NCBI GenBank assembly: GCA_937975235.1 | Contig: CALJUZ010000009.1 | Span: forward strand, 1 to 54,487 | DNA length: 54,487 bases | Reading direction: 5' to 3' | DNA from: CALJUZ01 sp003387805 | GTDB lineage: Bacteria; Bacillota; Limnochordia; Limnochordales; ZCTH02-B6 | Shown here: positions 1 to 11,124 of the stretch, one piece after another | Position numbering within the stretch: the stretch's first letter is position 1 | Layout: each line of letters begins with the position of its first letter | The notes under the pieces: model-generated | The model's input: only the letters and a program-made list of their open reading frames with translations | Told to the model about the DNA's origin: nothing | Database searches by the model: none | Position numbers and translations under genes: made by a program

Positions 1-266
1 TTGATGGACATCTCTCTGATACCAGTCTCTTGTGTCCACCAAACCGGGTCAAGCTTACGACGACGCCAATAACCTGCTTCATGGCCCACCCACCACCGGT
101 ACACCCCCACGCGCGTGGGGACGACACTAAGAAAACGCCGTAGTGAAGGGGTTCGATGGCCAAGAATCGGCATCTAGTAGTTTAGCTGGGCTTTTATTGC
201 CACGAATGTTCTACATCCGTGCTCGAGACCCTTCTACGGCCTTTCTTGCGCCCGCGATCACGAACG
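1..266. other. Left-edge non-coding stretch
   Basis: No convincing gene was seen. Base composition is visibly less GC-rich than the flanking genes. Apart from the CRISPR-like unit at 97-125, it holds a short inverted pair (TGGACA near 6 and TGTCCA near 34) of unknown meaning. It lies downstream of the minus-strand exonuclease gene, and no clear terminator was found. Confidence 0.4.
97..125 (-). repeat. Orphan type I-E-like CRISPR repeat
   Basis: A 29-nt segment has the layout of a type I-E CRISPR repeat. Read on the minus strand it begins GTCGTCCCC, has the palindromic core CCCCACGCGCGTGGGG, and ends ACCG. Positions one repeat-plus-spacer away on either side (about 36-64 and 158-186) carry no second copy, so this is a single unit and not an array. 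No cas gene is in the window. It could be a relic or a chance GC-rich palindrome, but the exact 29-nt length and both end motifs argue for a relic. Confidence 0.45.
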
Positions 267-905
267 CTAGGACTGGGAACGCGACGTGCTCGCCTTTGCT
301 TCCGTACGCCCGGCGCCTTCCTTATGCTGCGTCACCAGCTCCGTCAGCACCGTGCCGCCGTTCAGACCTTTTAGGGAGAGCAGAGCCAGCGTCGCCCGGG
401 CGTCGCCCAAGGCTCGGTGTGCATTTTCGTGCGGGATGCGGTGGTGTTCGGCCAGGACGCCCAGGTTCTTCGACTTCAGGCCGCGGGCAGACCAGTCCAC
501 GTCGTGACAGGTGCAAAGCCAGGGTTTCTTCCGAAACACCGAGGGGAACAGCCGCTCGACGAACGGTTTGTCGAAACGGACATTGTGGGCAATGAAGAAG
601 TCGGCTCGGCTGGCCAGAGAGCGCACCCACTGCTCGTCCAGCCGCCGGCCGACCACGTCCTCCATCCGCAGACCGTGGATGCGAGTCGCGTCAGGTGGTA
701 TTGGTACGGACGGTTCCCGCAGGCCCGTGTACTCCTCGATGCTGTCCGGGTCGATGCGGCCCTTCTCGTCGTACCGGAACAAAATCATGGCCAGTTCGAC
801 AACTTCGTCTTTGTACGGATTCAGGCCGGTCGTCTCCACGTCCAGCACGACGGCCGTGCCGCCTTTGCCCGCGACGGGCTCGGGCCTGCGGCGAAACAGA
901 AACAT
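267..905 (-). CDS. DEDDh 3'-5' exonuclease, DnaQ/Pol III epsilon-like
   Basis: This is a 212-residue exonuclease of the DnaQ fold, expected to remove nucleotides from DNA or RNA 3' ends with two metal ions. Exonuclease motif I is DVETTGLNP near residue 21. The second acidic site lies in HNVRFD, and the DEDDh histidine and last aspartate lie in HENAHRALGDA near residue 160. The frame stays open upstream to 1139, but ATG 905 is preferred because GGAGGG lies eight bases before it and homology starts there. The arginine-rich upstream extension looks spurious. It could be a stand-alone proofreading subunit or a repair/RNA-processing exonuclease; the sequence alone does not decide. The C-terminus is a short basic/serine tail. 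It is transcribed alone, 677 bp downstream of carB. Confidence 0.85.
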   Translation of the reverse strand: MFLFRRRPEPVAGKGGTAVVLDVETTGLNPYKDEVVELAMILFRYDEKGRIDPDSIEEYTGLREPSVPIPPDATRIHGLRMEDVVGRRLDEQWVRSLASRADFFIAHNVRFDKPFVERLFPSVFRKKPWLCTCHDVDWSARGLKSKNLGVLAEHHRIPHENAHRALGDARATLALLSLKGLNGGTVLTELVTQHKEGAGRTEAKASTSRSQS

Positions 906-1582
906 GCCTATTCCCTCCACGGCGGCCGGACGGCGCCCGCCCGCCCCGGTGATTATGCTAATGTTCCCTGTGCGTGTCCCGGGTCCTTCCGGTCGGAAGG
1001 CCCGCCCCCAAAATTCCTTCAAGAAGCGAACTGCCTGCGCCCGCAGACCCGATGACCACCGCCTCGCGGGACAATTGTCCCAGCATTGGTGTTCTTTGTC
1101 CCTGTTTTCCAATGGCCCGGTATGGTAGCCTGCAGGCAAGCGACCCCGTACTGCAACACCGACGCCCCCTCGGGATGAACGTCAGCGCCGCGCACGTGAC
1201 GGGACCGCGGATGCGTCGGCAACACGACTCCCCGGGAACGCACCGCCAACGCAGTCACCCTTTCGCCGCAACGTCGCAGCCTCGGTGGAGTGTTGGACAC
1301 CGTTCCTTGTTTGCAGCATCGGGTGGGGACAGCGACCCCGCCCCCGGGGCCGCTGTTCCGGGCGGCTCACGCCGGACCGAATCACGACGCGCTTTCCGTC
1401 ACTCCCCCTCAAGATTCACTGCTCGAAGCTCAAGACACCGCATTGGCCGGGCCGCCCGGCCTTTTTTGATGGCACGGGGACGTGTGCCGTACCTTGTCGT
1501 TTCCGGTTCCCGCCGCCTCCGCCCGGGCCCGGGCTTGCGCCCGGCGCAGGAGCGACGGCCGGACTCAGACCAGCGTTACGCC
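906..1582. other. 677-bp intergenic stretch between carB and exonuclease
   Basis: No gene is supported here; the open frames on both strands are GC-bias artefacts without ribosome sites or recognisable domains. Two structures stand out: an imperfect hairpin of about 14 bp at 1327-1359 (arms GGGACAGCG and CGCTGTTCC, inner CCCCG and CGGGG) and a strong plus-strand terminator-like hairpin at 1445-1467. The exonuclease promoter is expected near its ATG but no good -10/-35 pair was recognised. Confidence 0.5.
1445..1467 (+). terminator. Rho-independent-type terminator facing the carB end
   Basis: Perfect arms GGCCGGG and CCCGGCC enclose a 3-nt loop and are followed by six T on the plus strand. 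The neighbouring genes are on the minus strand, so it would stop plus-strand transcription before it runs antisense into carB, or end an unannotated plus-strand RNA starting between 906 and 1440. Confidence 0.6.
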
Positions 1583-4876
<3,294 letters not shown>

Positions 4877-4922
4877 ACTGCTTCACCTCAAATGAACCGT
4901 TGACGGAAAGACGGCGGCCGGC

Positions 4923-6152
4923 TCAGTCTTTCGCGGCGGCGCTCTCCTCGCGGGCCGCTTCGCGGACGGCCCCGACGGCCGCCTCAAGAATGCCCGCGGC
5001 CTCGTCCGCGTCGGCTTCGGAAATGACCAACGGCGGCAGCACCCGCAGCACCGCGTCGCCCGACGCGCCCACCAGCAGGCCCCGCTCGAAGGCGGCCCGC
5101 ATCACCCGGGGCGCGGACAGGCCTTCTTCCAGCTCCACGCCGATCATAAGGCCCATGCCCCGCACTTCGGCCACGCCGTCCAGCCGCTCCAGACGCGCTT
5201 TCAGGTGCGCGCCCAGGGCCGCGGCCCGCTCGGGCAGCTTCTCGCCGATGACCACGTCCAGCACCGCGCCGGCCACTTTCGTCGCGAAGGGATTGCCGCC
5301 GAAGGTGGTGCCGTGCACGCCGGGCTCAAAGCCCCGGCTGACCTCCTCCGTCGCCAGGAAGACGCCGATGGGAATGCCGCCGCCCAGGGCCTTGGCCAGC
5401 GACAAAATGTCGGGCCGCACGCCGTAATGCTCGAAGGCGAACATCTTGCCGGTGCGGCCGATGCCCGTCTGCACCTCGTCGAAAATGAGCAGCGCCCCGC
5501 GCTGGTCGCAGATGCGCCGCGCCGCCTGCAAATATTCGGGCGTGCACGGGCGCACCCCCGACTCGCCCTGAATCGGCTCCAGAATCACGGCCGCGGTCCG
5601 CCCGTCCACCGCCGCCTCCAAGGCCGCGACGTCGTTCAGCGGCACGTACTCGAACCCTTCGGGCAGCGGGCCGAAGCCGTCGTGAAACTTGGGCTGCCCC
5701 GTGGCCGTCATCGCGCCCATGGTGCGGCCGTGGAACGAGTGAAGCGCCGACACGATCTTGTAGCGGTCCTCGCCTTTGCGCCGCCGGGCGTAGCGCCGGG
5801 CCAGCTTGATGGCGCCTTCGTTGGCCTCGGCGCCGGTGTTGGCGAAAAAGGCCCGGTCCAGGCCCGACAGCTCCGCCAGCCGGGCCGCGAGGCGCGCCTG
5901 CGCTTCGATATAGTACACGTTGGACGTGTGCAGCACGCCCTCGGCCGCTTCTTTGATGGCCCGAACCAGCGCCGGATGGCCGTGGCCCAGCACCGATACG
6001 GCGATGCCGCCGAGAAAGTCCAAATACTCCTTGCCTTCGGTGTCCCGGATGCGGGCGCCCCGCCCGTCCACGAAGGCGACGGGCAGCCTGTTGTACGTGT
6101 TCATCAAATACTTGTCCGAAAGCGCCTGGATTTCGGCGAAACGCGAGCCCAC
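4923..6152 (-). CDS. argD: Acetylornithine aminotransferase
   Basis: This PLP-dependent class-III aminotransferase (409 residues) converts N-acetylglutamate semialdehyde to N-acetylornithine with glutamate as amino donor. Visible features are NTGAEANE near 105-112 (phosphate-binding region), HSFHGRT near 138-144, FDEVQTGIGRTG with the cofactor aspartate at 225, and the Schiff-base lysine K254 in SLAKALGGG. The GTG start abuts the argB stop with no gap, and the N-terminus DKYLMNTYNRLPV matches the family's beginning, so the internal ATG at residue 17 is rejected. It is translationally coupled to argB and is the fourth gene of the arg operon. In some bacteria ArgD also serves lysine synthesis; nothing here tests that. 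Confidence 0.95.
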   Translation of the reverse strand: MGSRFAEIQALSDKYLMNTYNRLPVAFVDGRGARIRDTEGKEYLDFLGGIAVSVLGHGHPALVRAIKEAAEGVLHTSNVYYIEAQARLAARLAELSGLDRAFFANTGAEANEGAIKLARRYARRRKGEDRYKIVSALHSFHGRTMGAMTATGQPKFHDGFGPLPEGFEYVPLNDVAALEAAVDGRTAAVILEPIQGESGVRPCTPEYLQAARRICDQRGALLIFDEVQTGIGRTGKMFAFEHYGVRPDILSLAKALGGGIPIGVFLATEEVSRGFEPGVHGTTFGGNPFATKVAGAVLDVVIGEKLPERAAALGAHLKARLERLDGVAEVRGMGLMIGVELEEGLSAPRVMRAAFERGLLVGASGDAVLRVLPPLVISEADADEAAGILEAAVGAVREAAREESAAAKD

Positions 6153-7046
6153 TCAGGTCACCACCATCGTTCCGATGCCTTTGTCCGTGAAGATTTCCAG
6201 CAGCAGCGAGTGCAAGCTGCGCCCGTCGATGATGTGCGTGCGCGCCACGCCGTTCTCCAGCGCCTTGATGCACGCCTGCACTTTCGGAATCATGCCGCCG
6301 GAGATGCGGCCTTCGTCGATCATGCGGCGGGCCCGCTCCACCTCCAGCGCGGAAATGAGCGAGTTCGGATCGTCCTCGTCGGCGAAAATGCCTTCCACGT
6401 CCGTCAGCATGATGAGCTTGTCGGCCTTCAGCGCGGACGCCAGGTCCCCCGCCACCGCGTCGGCGTTGATGTTGTAGCTTTCGCCGTCGAAGCCCGCGCC
6501 GATGGACGCGATGACCGGGATGTAGCCTTCCTTGTTCAGCAAGTGGAGCAAATCCGCGTTGATGGCCTCCACTTCGCCCACGAAGCCCAGGTTGCCGCTG
6601 TGCCGGCGGGCCGTCAGCAAGTTGCCGTCGTGGCCGGACAAACCGATGGCCTTGCCGCCGTAGCGGTTGATCAGCGCCACGATCTCTTTGTTCACCTTGC
6701 CCGCCAGCACCATCTGGACGATTTCCATGGTCTCCTCGTCGGTCACCCGCAGGCCGTTGACGAAGCGCGGCTCCTTGCCCACCCGCTGCATCCAGGCCGA
6801 AATTTCCGGCCCGCCGCCGTGGACCAGCACCGGATTGACGCCCACGTACTTCAGCAGGATGATGTCCAGGATGACCGCCTTCTTCAGCTCCGGGTCGGTC
6901 ATCGCGCTGCCGCCGTACTTAATGACGAACGTTTTGCCGAAAAACGTGCGGATGTACGGCAGCGCCTCGATGAGGACGCTGGCCTTTTCCACCAGCTTGC
7001 CGTTGTCCGCCGCCCGGTCGTGTCCGCCCGTCAGCTCGCCGTCCAC
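6153..7046 (-). CDS. argB: Acetylglutamate kinase
   Basis: This amino-acid kinase family enzyme (297 residues) phosphorylates N-acetylglutamate. KYGGSAM near 43-49 is the nucleotide-phosphate glycine loop, HGGGP at 76-80 and RVTDEET near 100-106 belong to the substrate site, and SGHDGNL lies near 137-143. The GTG start at 7046 is chosen because AAAGGGGG precedes it and the gene then begins 14 bp after the argJ stop. The frame is open further upstream but overlaps argJ. A helical N-terminal extension before KYGG resembles that of arginine-inhibited hexameric kinases; feedback inhibition by arginine is therefore likely but inferred. It is followed without a gap by argD. Confidence 0.95.
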   Translation of the reverse strand: MDGELTGGHDRAADNGKLVEKASVLIEALPYIRTFFGKTFVIKYGGSAMTDPELKKAVILDIILLKYVGVNPVLVHGGGPEISAWMQRVGKEPRFVNGLRVTDEETMEIVQMVLAGKVNKEIVALINRYGGKAIGLSGHDGNLLTARRHSGNLGFVGEVEAINADLLHLLNKEGYIPVIASIGAGFDGESYNINADAVAGDLASALKADKLIMLTDVEGIFADEDDPNSLISALEVERARRMIDEGRISGGMIPKVQACIKALENGVARTHIIDGRSLHSLLLEIFTDKGIGTMVVT

Positions 7047-7060
7047 TCCGGGACCCCCTT

Positions 7061-8443
7061 TCACGAACGATAACTGGCGTTGATGTTGATGTAGCCCTCC
7101 GTCAGGTCGCACGTCCACACCGTGGCCGCCGCGTCGCCCGCGTTCAGCGCCACCCGCAGCAGCACCTCGGGCCGCCGCAGCGCCGCCGAAGCCGCAGCCT
7201 CGTCGAAGGCCACGCCGGCGCCCCGGCGGGCCACGGCGACGTCGCCGATCCAAATATCGACGGTTGCCGGATCAAAGTCAATCCCGGAGTAGCCCACCGC
7301 GGCCAAAATGCGGCCCCAGTTGGCGTCGTTGCCGTACACCGCCGTCTTGACCAGGCTGGAGCCCGCGACGGCTCGGGCCGCCTGCAGCGCCGCGGCCTCG
7401 TCGGGCGCTCCTTCCACCCGCACCTCGATGAGCTTCGTCGCACCTTCGCCGTCCCGGGCGATGGCTTTCGCCAAGTGCGTGTTGACGTAATCCAGCGCTT
7501 CCTGAAAAACCGCCAGCGCCGGGTCGTCGGCCTCCACGGGGTCGTGGCCGGCCAGCCCGTTGGCCATGATGACGACCATGTCGTTGGTGCTGGTGTCGCC
7601 GTCCACCGTGATGCGGTTGTACGTCCGCTGGGCCGACCGGCGCAGCGCCTGCTGCAGCGCGGCGGGCGCCACCGCCGCGTCGGTGGTGAGAAACGCCAGC
7701 ATCGTAGCCATGTTGGGGTGAATCATGCCCGAGCCTTTGGCGATGCCGCCCAGGCGCACGGTGCGGCCTTTCAGCATGAACTCCACCGCGATTTCTTTCG
7801 GCACCGTGTCGGTGGTCATGATGGCCCGGGCCGCGGCCAGGCTGCCCGTGTCCGGCCCGTCGCCGTTGCCGTGGCCGTCGCCGTTGGCCGTCGCGTCGCC
7901 GTTGGAGCCGCCGGCATGGCCGGAGCCGGCGTTCCCGTCCCCGGAGCCCGCCGCATCCGCAGCCGCCGCGTCCTCGCTGCGCCCCAGCGCGGCCAGGGCT
8001 TTGGCGATGCCCGCCTCCACCTTGTCCATGGGCAGCCGCACGCCGATGACGCCCGTGGAGGCCACGGCCACCTCCTGCGGCGCGGCGCCCAGGGCCTCGG
8101 CCACCAGCGCCGCCATGCGCCGCGCGTCGGCCAGGCCCTCCGGGCCCGTCACCGCGTTGGCGTTGCCGCTGTTGGCCACCACCGCCCGCAGCCTGCCCCC
8201 GGCCACGTGCTCCCGGGTCACCTGCACCGGCGCGGCCTGCACTTTGTTGGTCGTGAACACCGCCGCGGCCGCGGCCGGCACGTCCGACACGATGACGGCC
8301 ACGTCTTTGCGCTTGCGCTTGATGCCCGCGTGCACGCCCGCGGCCCGGAAGCCCGCCGGCGCGGTGACGCCGCCCGCCACCGTCTTCAGCGTCCCATGCT
8401 GCAAGGTCACGTGGTCCTGCTTTGCATCGGCAAAGGTGGCCAT
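7061..8443 (-). CDS. argJ: ArgJ ornithine acetyltransferase (possibly bifunctional)
   Basis: ArgJ transfers acetyl from N-acetylornithine to glutamate; bifunctional forms also use acetyl-CoA. The precursor self-cleaves before a threonine. The conserved cleavage site GMIHPNMATML is present, with cleavage expected between Ala and Thr (about residues 246/247 from this start), and NSGNANAVTG lies near residue 95. ATG 8443 is preferred over GTG 8452 because GGGGTGAGG sits just upstream. At 460 residues it is longer than the usual ~400: a Gly/Asn/Asp/Ala-rich insertion of about 43 residues (7844-7972) sits in the alpha half, before the cleavage site. It lies 61 bp after argC. Its presence implies the cyclic acetyl-recycling arginine pathway, which fits the absence of argE in the cluster. 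Confidence 0.94.
   Translation of the reverse strand: MATFADAKQDHVTLQHGTLKTVAGGVTAPAGFRAAGVHAGIKRKRKDVAVIVSDVPAAAAAVFTTNKVQAAPVQVTREHVAGGRLRAVVANSGNANAVTGPEGLADARRMAALVAEALGAAPQEVAVASTGVIGVRLPMDKVEAGIAKALAALGRSEDAAAADAAGSGDGNAGSGHAGGSNGDATANGDGHGNGDGPDTGSLAAARAIMTTDTVPKEIAVEFMLKGRTVRLGGIAKGSGMIHPNMATMLAFLTTDAAVAPAALQQALRRSAQRTYNRITVDGDTSTNDMVVIMANGLAGHDPVEADDPALAVFQEALDYVNTHLAKAIARDGEGATKLIEVRVEGAPDEAAALQAARAVAGSSLVKTAVYGNDANWGRILAAVGYSGIDFDPATVDIWIGDVAVARRGAGVAFDEAAASAALRRPEVLLRVALNAGDAAATVWTCDLTEGYININASYRS
7844..7972 (-). other. Low-complexity insertion inside ArgJ
   Basis: This segment codes for about 43 residues that are almost only Gly, Ala, Asp, Asn, Ser and His (for example GSGDGNAGSGHAGG). 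It lies between the conserved core near GRSED and SLAAARAIMTTD. The reading frame is intact on both sides, so it is probably a tolerated surface loop. The DNA is built of short repeated GC-rich words, suggesting growth by slippage. Confidence 0.8.
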
Positions 8444-8504
8444 GGCCCTCACCCCGTTTTTCCCAAGCTCGCCCGCCGCCGGCCGCAGCCCGGCGGCGCC
8501 CGCA

Positions 8505-9587
8505 TTACGGATACAGACCCGGCGTCTTGAGACCCTCCGTCTCTTCCACGCCGAACATGATGTTCATGTTTTGCACCGCCTGCCCGGCCGCTCCTTTGAC
8601 CAAATTGTCAATGGCCGACAGCACGATGACCCGGCCGGTGCGCGCGTCCACCCGGGCCGTCACGTCGCAGTAGTTGGAGCCGCTGACGGCTTTCGTCTGC
8701 GGCATGCGGTCTTCGCCCAAGACCCGCACGAAGGGCTCGGTGCGGTAATACTCCCGCATTGCCGACAGCACGTCGGCGGTGGACACGGACTGGGTCAGCG
8801 GCACCTGGATGGTGGCCAAAATGCCCCGGCTCATGGGCACCAGCTGCGGCACGAAGCTGACGCCGACGGGTCCGCCGCCCCGGGCCGCCAGCACGTGCGC
8901 GATGCCCATCTCCATCTCCGCCGTGTGGCGGTGCCCCGGCACGCCGTAGGCCTGCACGTTTTCCGTGCGATCCGGGAAGTGATACAGCGGCTTGGGCGTC
9001 GCGCCCGCGCCGGACACGCCCGTGACGGCCGACACCGCCACCGCGGACGTGTCGATGAGCCCGGCGTGCACCAAGGGCGCCACGCCCAGCAGCACGCTGG
9101 TGGGAAAACACCCCGGGTTGGCCACGAGGCGCGCCGTCTTGATGCGCTCCCGGTTCAGCTCGGGCAGCCCGTACACCGCTTCCCCGAGCAGCTCGGGGCG
9201 GGTGTGCTCGCCGCCGTACCACGCTTGATACGTGGCCGCGTCGGGCAGGCGGAAGTCCGCGCCCAAATCCACCACCCGCACGCCCCGCTCCAGCAGGTCC
9301 GCGGCCAGCTCCATGGACGCGCCGTGGGGCACGGCCAGAAACGCCACGTCGCACTGCTCCGCCATCGCGTCCACGTCCACGGGCTGATAGGTCAAGTTGT
9401 AAAAGCCCGCCAGCGCCGGGTGGGACTCGTCCACCGACGCGCCCGCCTGCGAGCGGGACGACACGTACGTGACCCGCACCCGCGGGTGCTGAGAAAATAT
9501 GCGCAGCAGCTCGCCGCCGGTGTAGCCGGTGCCGCCCACGATGCCCACCCGAATCTTGTCGCTCAGCTTGTCACCCAGCGCATGCAA
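8505..9587 (-). CDS. argC: N-acetyl-gamma-glutamyl-phosphate reductase
   Basis: This NADPH-dependent reductase (360 residues) turns N-acetylglutamyl phosphate into the semialdehyde. The Rossmann loop is IVGGTGYTGGELL near 16-28, and the catalytic cysteine lies in ANPGCFPTS (C160). A third conserved segment is VPGHRHTAEME. The start is a TTG at 9587, six bases after GGAGGGAG, which gives a family-like length; upstream codons to 9683 run into the operon promoter. It is the first gene of the operon and sits behind a TATAAT promoter overlapped by an ARG-box-like palindrome. Confidence 0.94.
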   Translation of the reverse strand: MHALGDKLSDKIRVGIVGGTGYTGGELLRIFSQHPRVRVTYVSSRSQAGASVDESHPALAGFYNLTYQPVDVDAMAEQCDVAFLAVPHGASMELAADLLERGVRVVDLGADFRLPDAATYQAWYGGEHTRPELLGEAVYGLPELNRERIKTARLVANPGCFPTSVLLGVAPLVHAGLIDTSAVAVSAVTGVSGAGATPKPLYHFPDRTENVQAYGVPGHRHTAEMEMGIAHVLAARGGGPVGVSFVPQLVPMSRGILATIQVPLTQSVSTADVLSAMREYYRTEPFVRVLGEDRMPQTKAVSGSNYCDVTARVDARTGRVIVLSAIDNLVKGAAGQAVQNMNIMFGVEETEGLKTPGLYP

Positions 9588-9653
9588 CGCGCGCTCCCTC
9601 CTTCGGAGGCGCCGCGCGGGGCCGCGGCGGGCCCCGGGCGCGGTGATGGAATG

Positions 9654-9684
9654 ATTATACGTCCTGCTTGCATAAGATTGCAAG
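9654..9684 (-). promoter_or_regulatory. arg operon promoter with ARG-box-like operator
   Basis: The -10 box TATAAT (9654-9659) lies 18 bp from the -35 box TTGCAA (9678-9683). The -35 is embedded in an 18-bp palindrome at 9667-9684, read on the minus strand as CTTGCAATCTTATGCAAG. This matches the CTTGaATttTTATtCAtG layout of Bacillus ArgR/AhrC boxes. Arginine-dependent repression by an ArgR homologue is inferred; the regulator itself is not in the window. Confidence 0.75.
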
Positions 9685-9705
9685 ACCCGCGGGGGAGATT
9701 TTCAC

Positions 9706-9742
9706 AAAAAACCACCGGACGTCGCCCGTGCTCGCCCGGTGG
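9706..9742 (-). terminator. Rho-independent terminator of murA
   Basis: On the minus strand, arms CCACCGG and CCGGTGG with a 17-nt loop are followed by a run of six T. It lies 31 bp past the murA stop and just before the arg operon promoter, separating the two transcription units. Confidence 0.8.
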
Positions 9743-9772
9743 CCCGTGTCCACTGCGTTTTTCCGCCCGCGG

Positions 9773-11071
9773 CTACGTCACCCAGGCCGCGTCCACGCCC
9801 AGGGCGGCCAGCTTCTCCTCCAGGCGCTCGTAGCCCCGCAAGATGTGCTCGACGCCGTCGATGAGCGTTTCGCCTTGCGCCGCGACGCCGGCGATGATGA
9901 GCGCGGCGCCCATACGCAGGTCGGTGGCGGTCACCGGCGCGCCGGTCAGGCTCTCCACGCCTTCGATGACCGCGGTGCGGCCGTCGATTTCGATCTTGCC
10001 GCCCAGCCGCTTCAGCTCGTCCACGTGGCCGAAGCGGTCTTCGAAAATGCGCTCGCTGATGACGCTGGTGCCTTCGGCCAGCAGCAGAAACGCCGACAGC
10101 TGGGGCTGCAGGTCCGTGGGAAAGCCCGGATACGGCAGCGTCTTAAGCTGCAGCGCCTTGGGCCGGCCCGCCAGCCGCGCCGTGATGCAGTCGCCGCCTT
10201 CGGCCAGCTCCACGCCGGCTTCCTCCAGCTTGGCCAGCAAGGCCTCCAGATGCTTCGGGATGACGTTCTCCACGGTGACGCTGCCGCCCCCGGCCAGGCC
10301 CATGAGCAGGTAGGTGCCCGCCTCGATGCGGTCCGGGATAATGGTGTACTCCACCGGGTGCAGCTCGCGCCCGCCTTCGATCTTGATGGTGTCCGTGCCC
10401 GCGCCCACGACGCGCGCGCCCATGGCGTTCAGGAAGTTGGCCAAATCCACCACTTCGGGTTCTTTGGCCGCGTTGTAGACCACCGTCGTACCCCGGGCCG
10501 CGGTGGCGGCCATGATGAGGTTTTCCGTGGCGCCCACGCTGGGAAAATCCAGGTACACCTCGGTGCCCACGAGCCGGTCGGCGCGGGCCACGATGTGGCC
10601 GTGCTCGATCTCCACCTCGGCGCCCAGCTCCCGCAGGGCCTTCAGGTGAAGGTCCAGGGGGCGCGACCCGATGGCGCACCCGCCCGGCAGGGGCACCCGG
10701 GCCCGGCCTTTGCGGGCCACCAGCGGGCCCAGAAGCAGCACCGAGCCCCGCAGCTGTTTGGCCAGATTGTACGGAACCTCCGTGCCGATGTCGCCGGCGG
10801 CGATGCGCAGCTCGCCCGGCTCGGCGCCGTCGGTCACCTCGGCCCCCAGCGACTCGAGAATCTGCCGCTGCACCGCGACGTCCGCGATATCCGGCACGTT
10901 TTGCACGACGGAAACGCCTTCCGCCAGCAGGCAGGCGGGCAGCACCGCGACGGCGGAGTTTTTGGCGCCGGAAACGACGACCCGCCCCGAACGGGATGTG
11001 CGCCCGCGAATGAGCAGCTTGCGGTCGGCCAGTTTAAACAGGTTTTCGGTTGCAGGATGTATCGTGGCCAT
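9773..11071 (-). CDS. murA: UDP-N-acetylglucosamine 1-carboxyvinyltransferase
   Basis: MurA (432 residues) transfers enolpyruvate from PEP to UDP-GlcNAc, the first committed step of peptidoglycan synthesis in the cytoplasm. SGAKNSAVAVLPA near 34-46 and the active-site loop PLPGGCAIGSRPLDLHL are present. The catalytic cysteine is C132, so the enzyme should be fosfomycin-sensitive and not the aspartate variant. Later conserved text includes YPGFPTDLQPQ and EDRFGHVDEL. The ATG is preceded by GAAGGAA nine bases away. The CwlD-type amidase gene lies 53 bp upstream, so both are probably co-transcribed and end at the terminator 9706-9742. Confidence 0.97.
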   Translation of the reverse strand: MATIHPATENLFKLADRKLLIRGRTSRSGRVVVSGAKNSAVAVLPACLLAEGVSVVQNVPDIADVAVQRQILESLGAEVTDGAEPGELRIAAGDIGTEVPYNLAKQLRGSVLLLGPLVARKGRARVPLPGGCAIGSRPLDLHLKALRELGAEVEIEHGHIVARADRLVGTEVYLDFPSVGATENLIMAATAARGTTVVYNAAKEPEVVDLANFLNAMGARVVGAGTDTIKIEGGRELHPVEYTIIPDRIEAGTYLLMGLAGGGSVTVENVIPKHLEALLAKLEEAGVELAEGGDCITARLAGRPKALQLKTLPYPGFPTDLQPQLSAFLLLAEGTSVISERIFEDRFGHVDELKRLGGKIEIDGRTAVIEGVESLTGAPVTATDLRMGAALIIAGVAAQGETLIDGVEHILRGYERLEEKLAALGVDAAWVT

Positions 11072-11124
11072 ATCACGTGTTCCTTCGCTAGAGGCGCCGG
11101 GGTTCCTGCTGAAAACTGGAAACG

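Noticed and set aside
1327..1359. Terminator at the 1327-1359 hairpin
   Set aside because: The stem is good but no T-run follows on either strand; kept only as a structure note.
4877..4922. carA hidden between argD and carB or fused into CarB
   Set aside because: Only 46 bp separate the genes, and the 1097 residues of CarB contain no class-I glutaminase triad.
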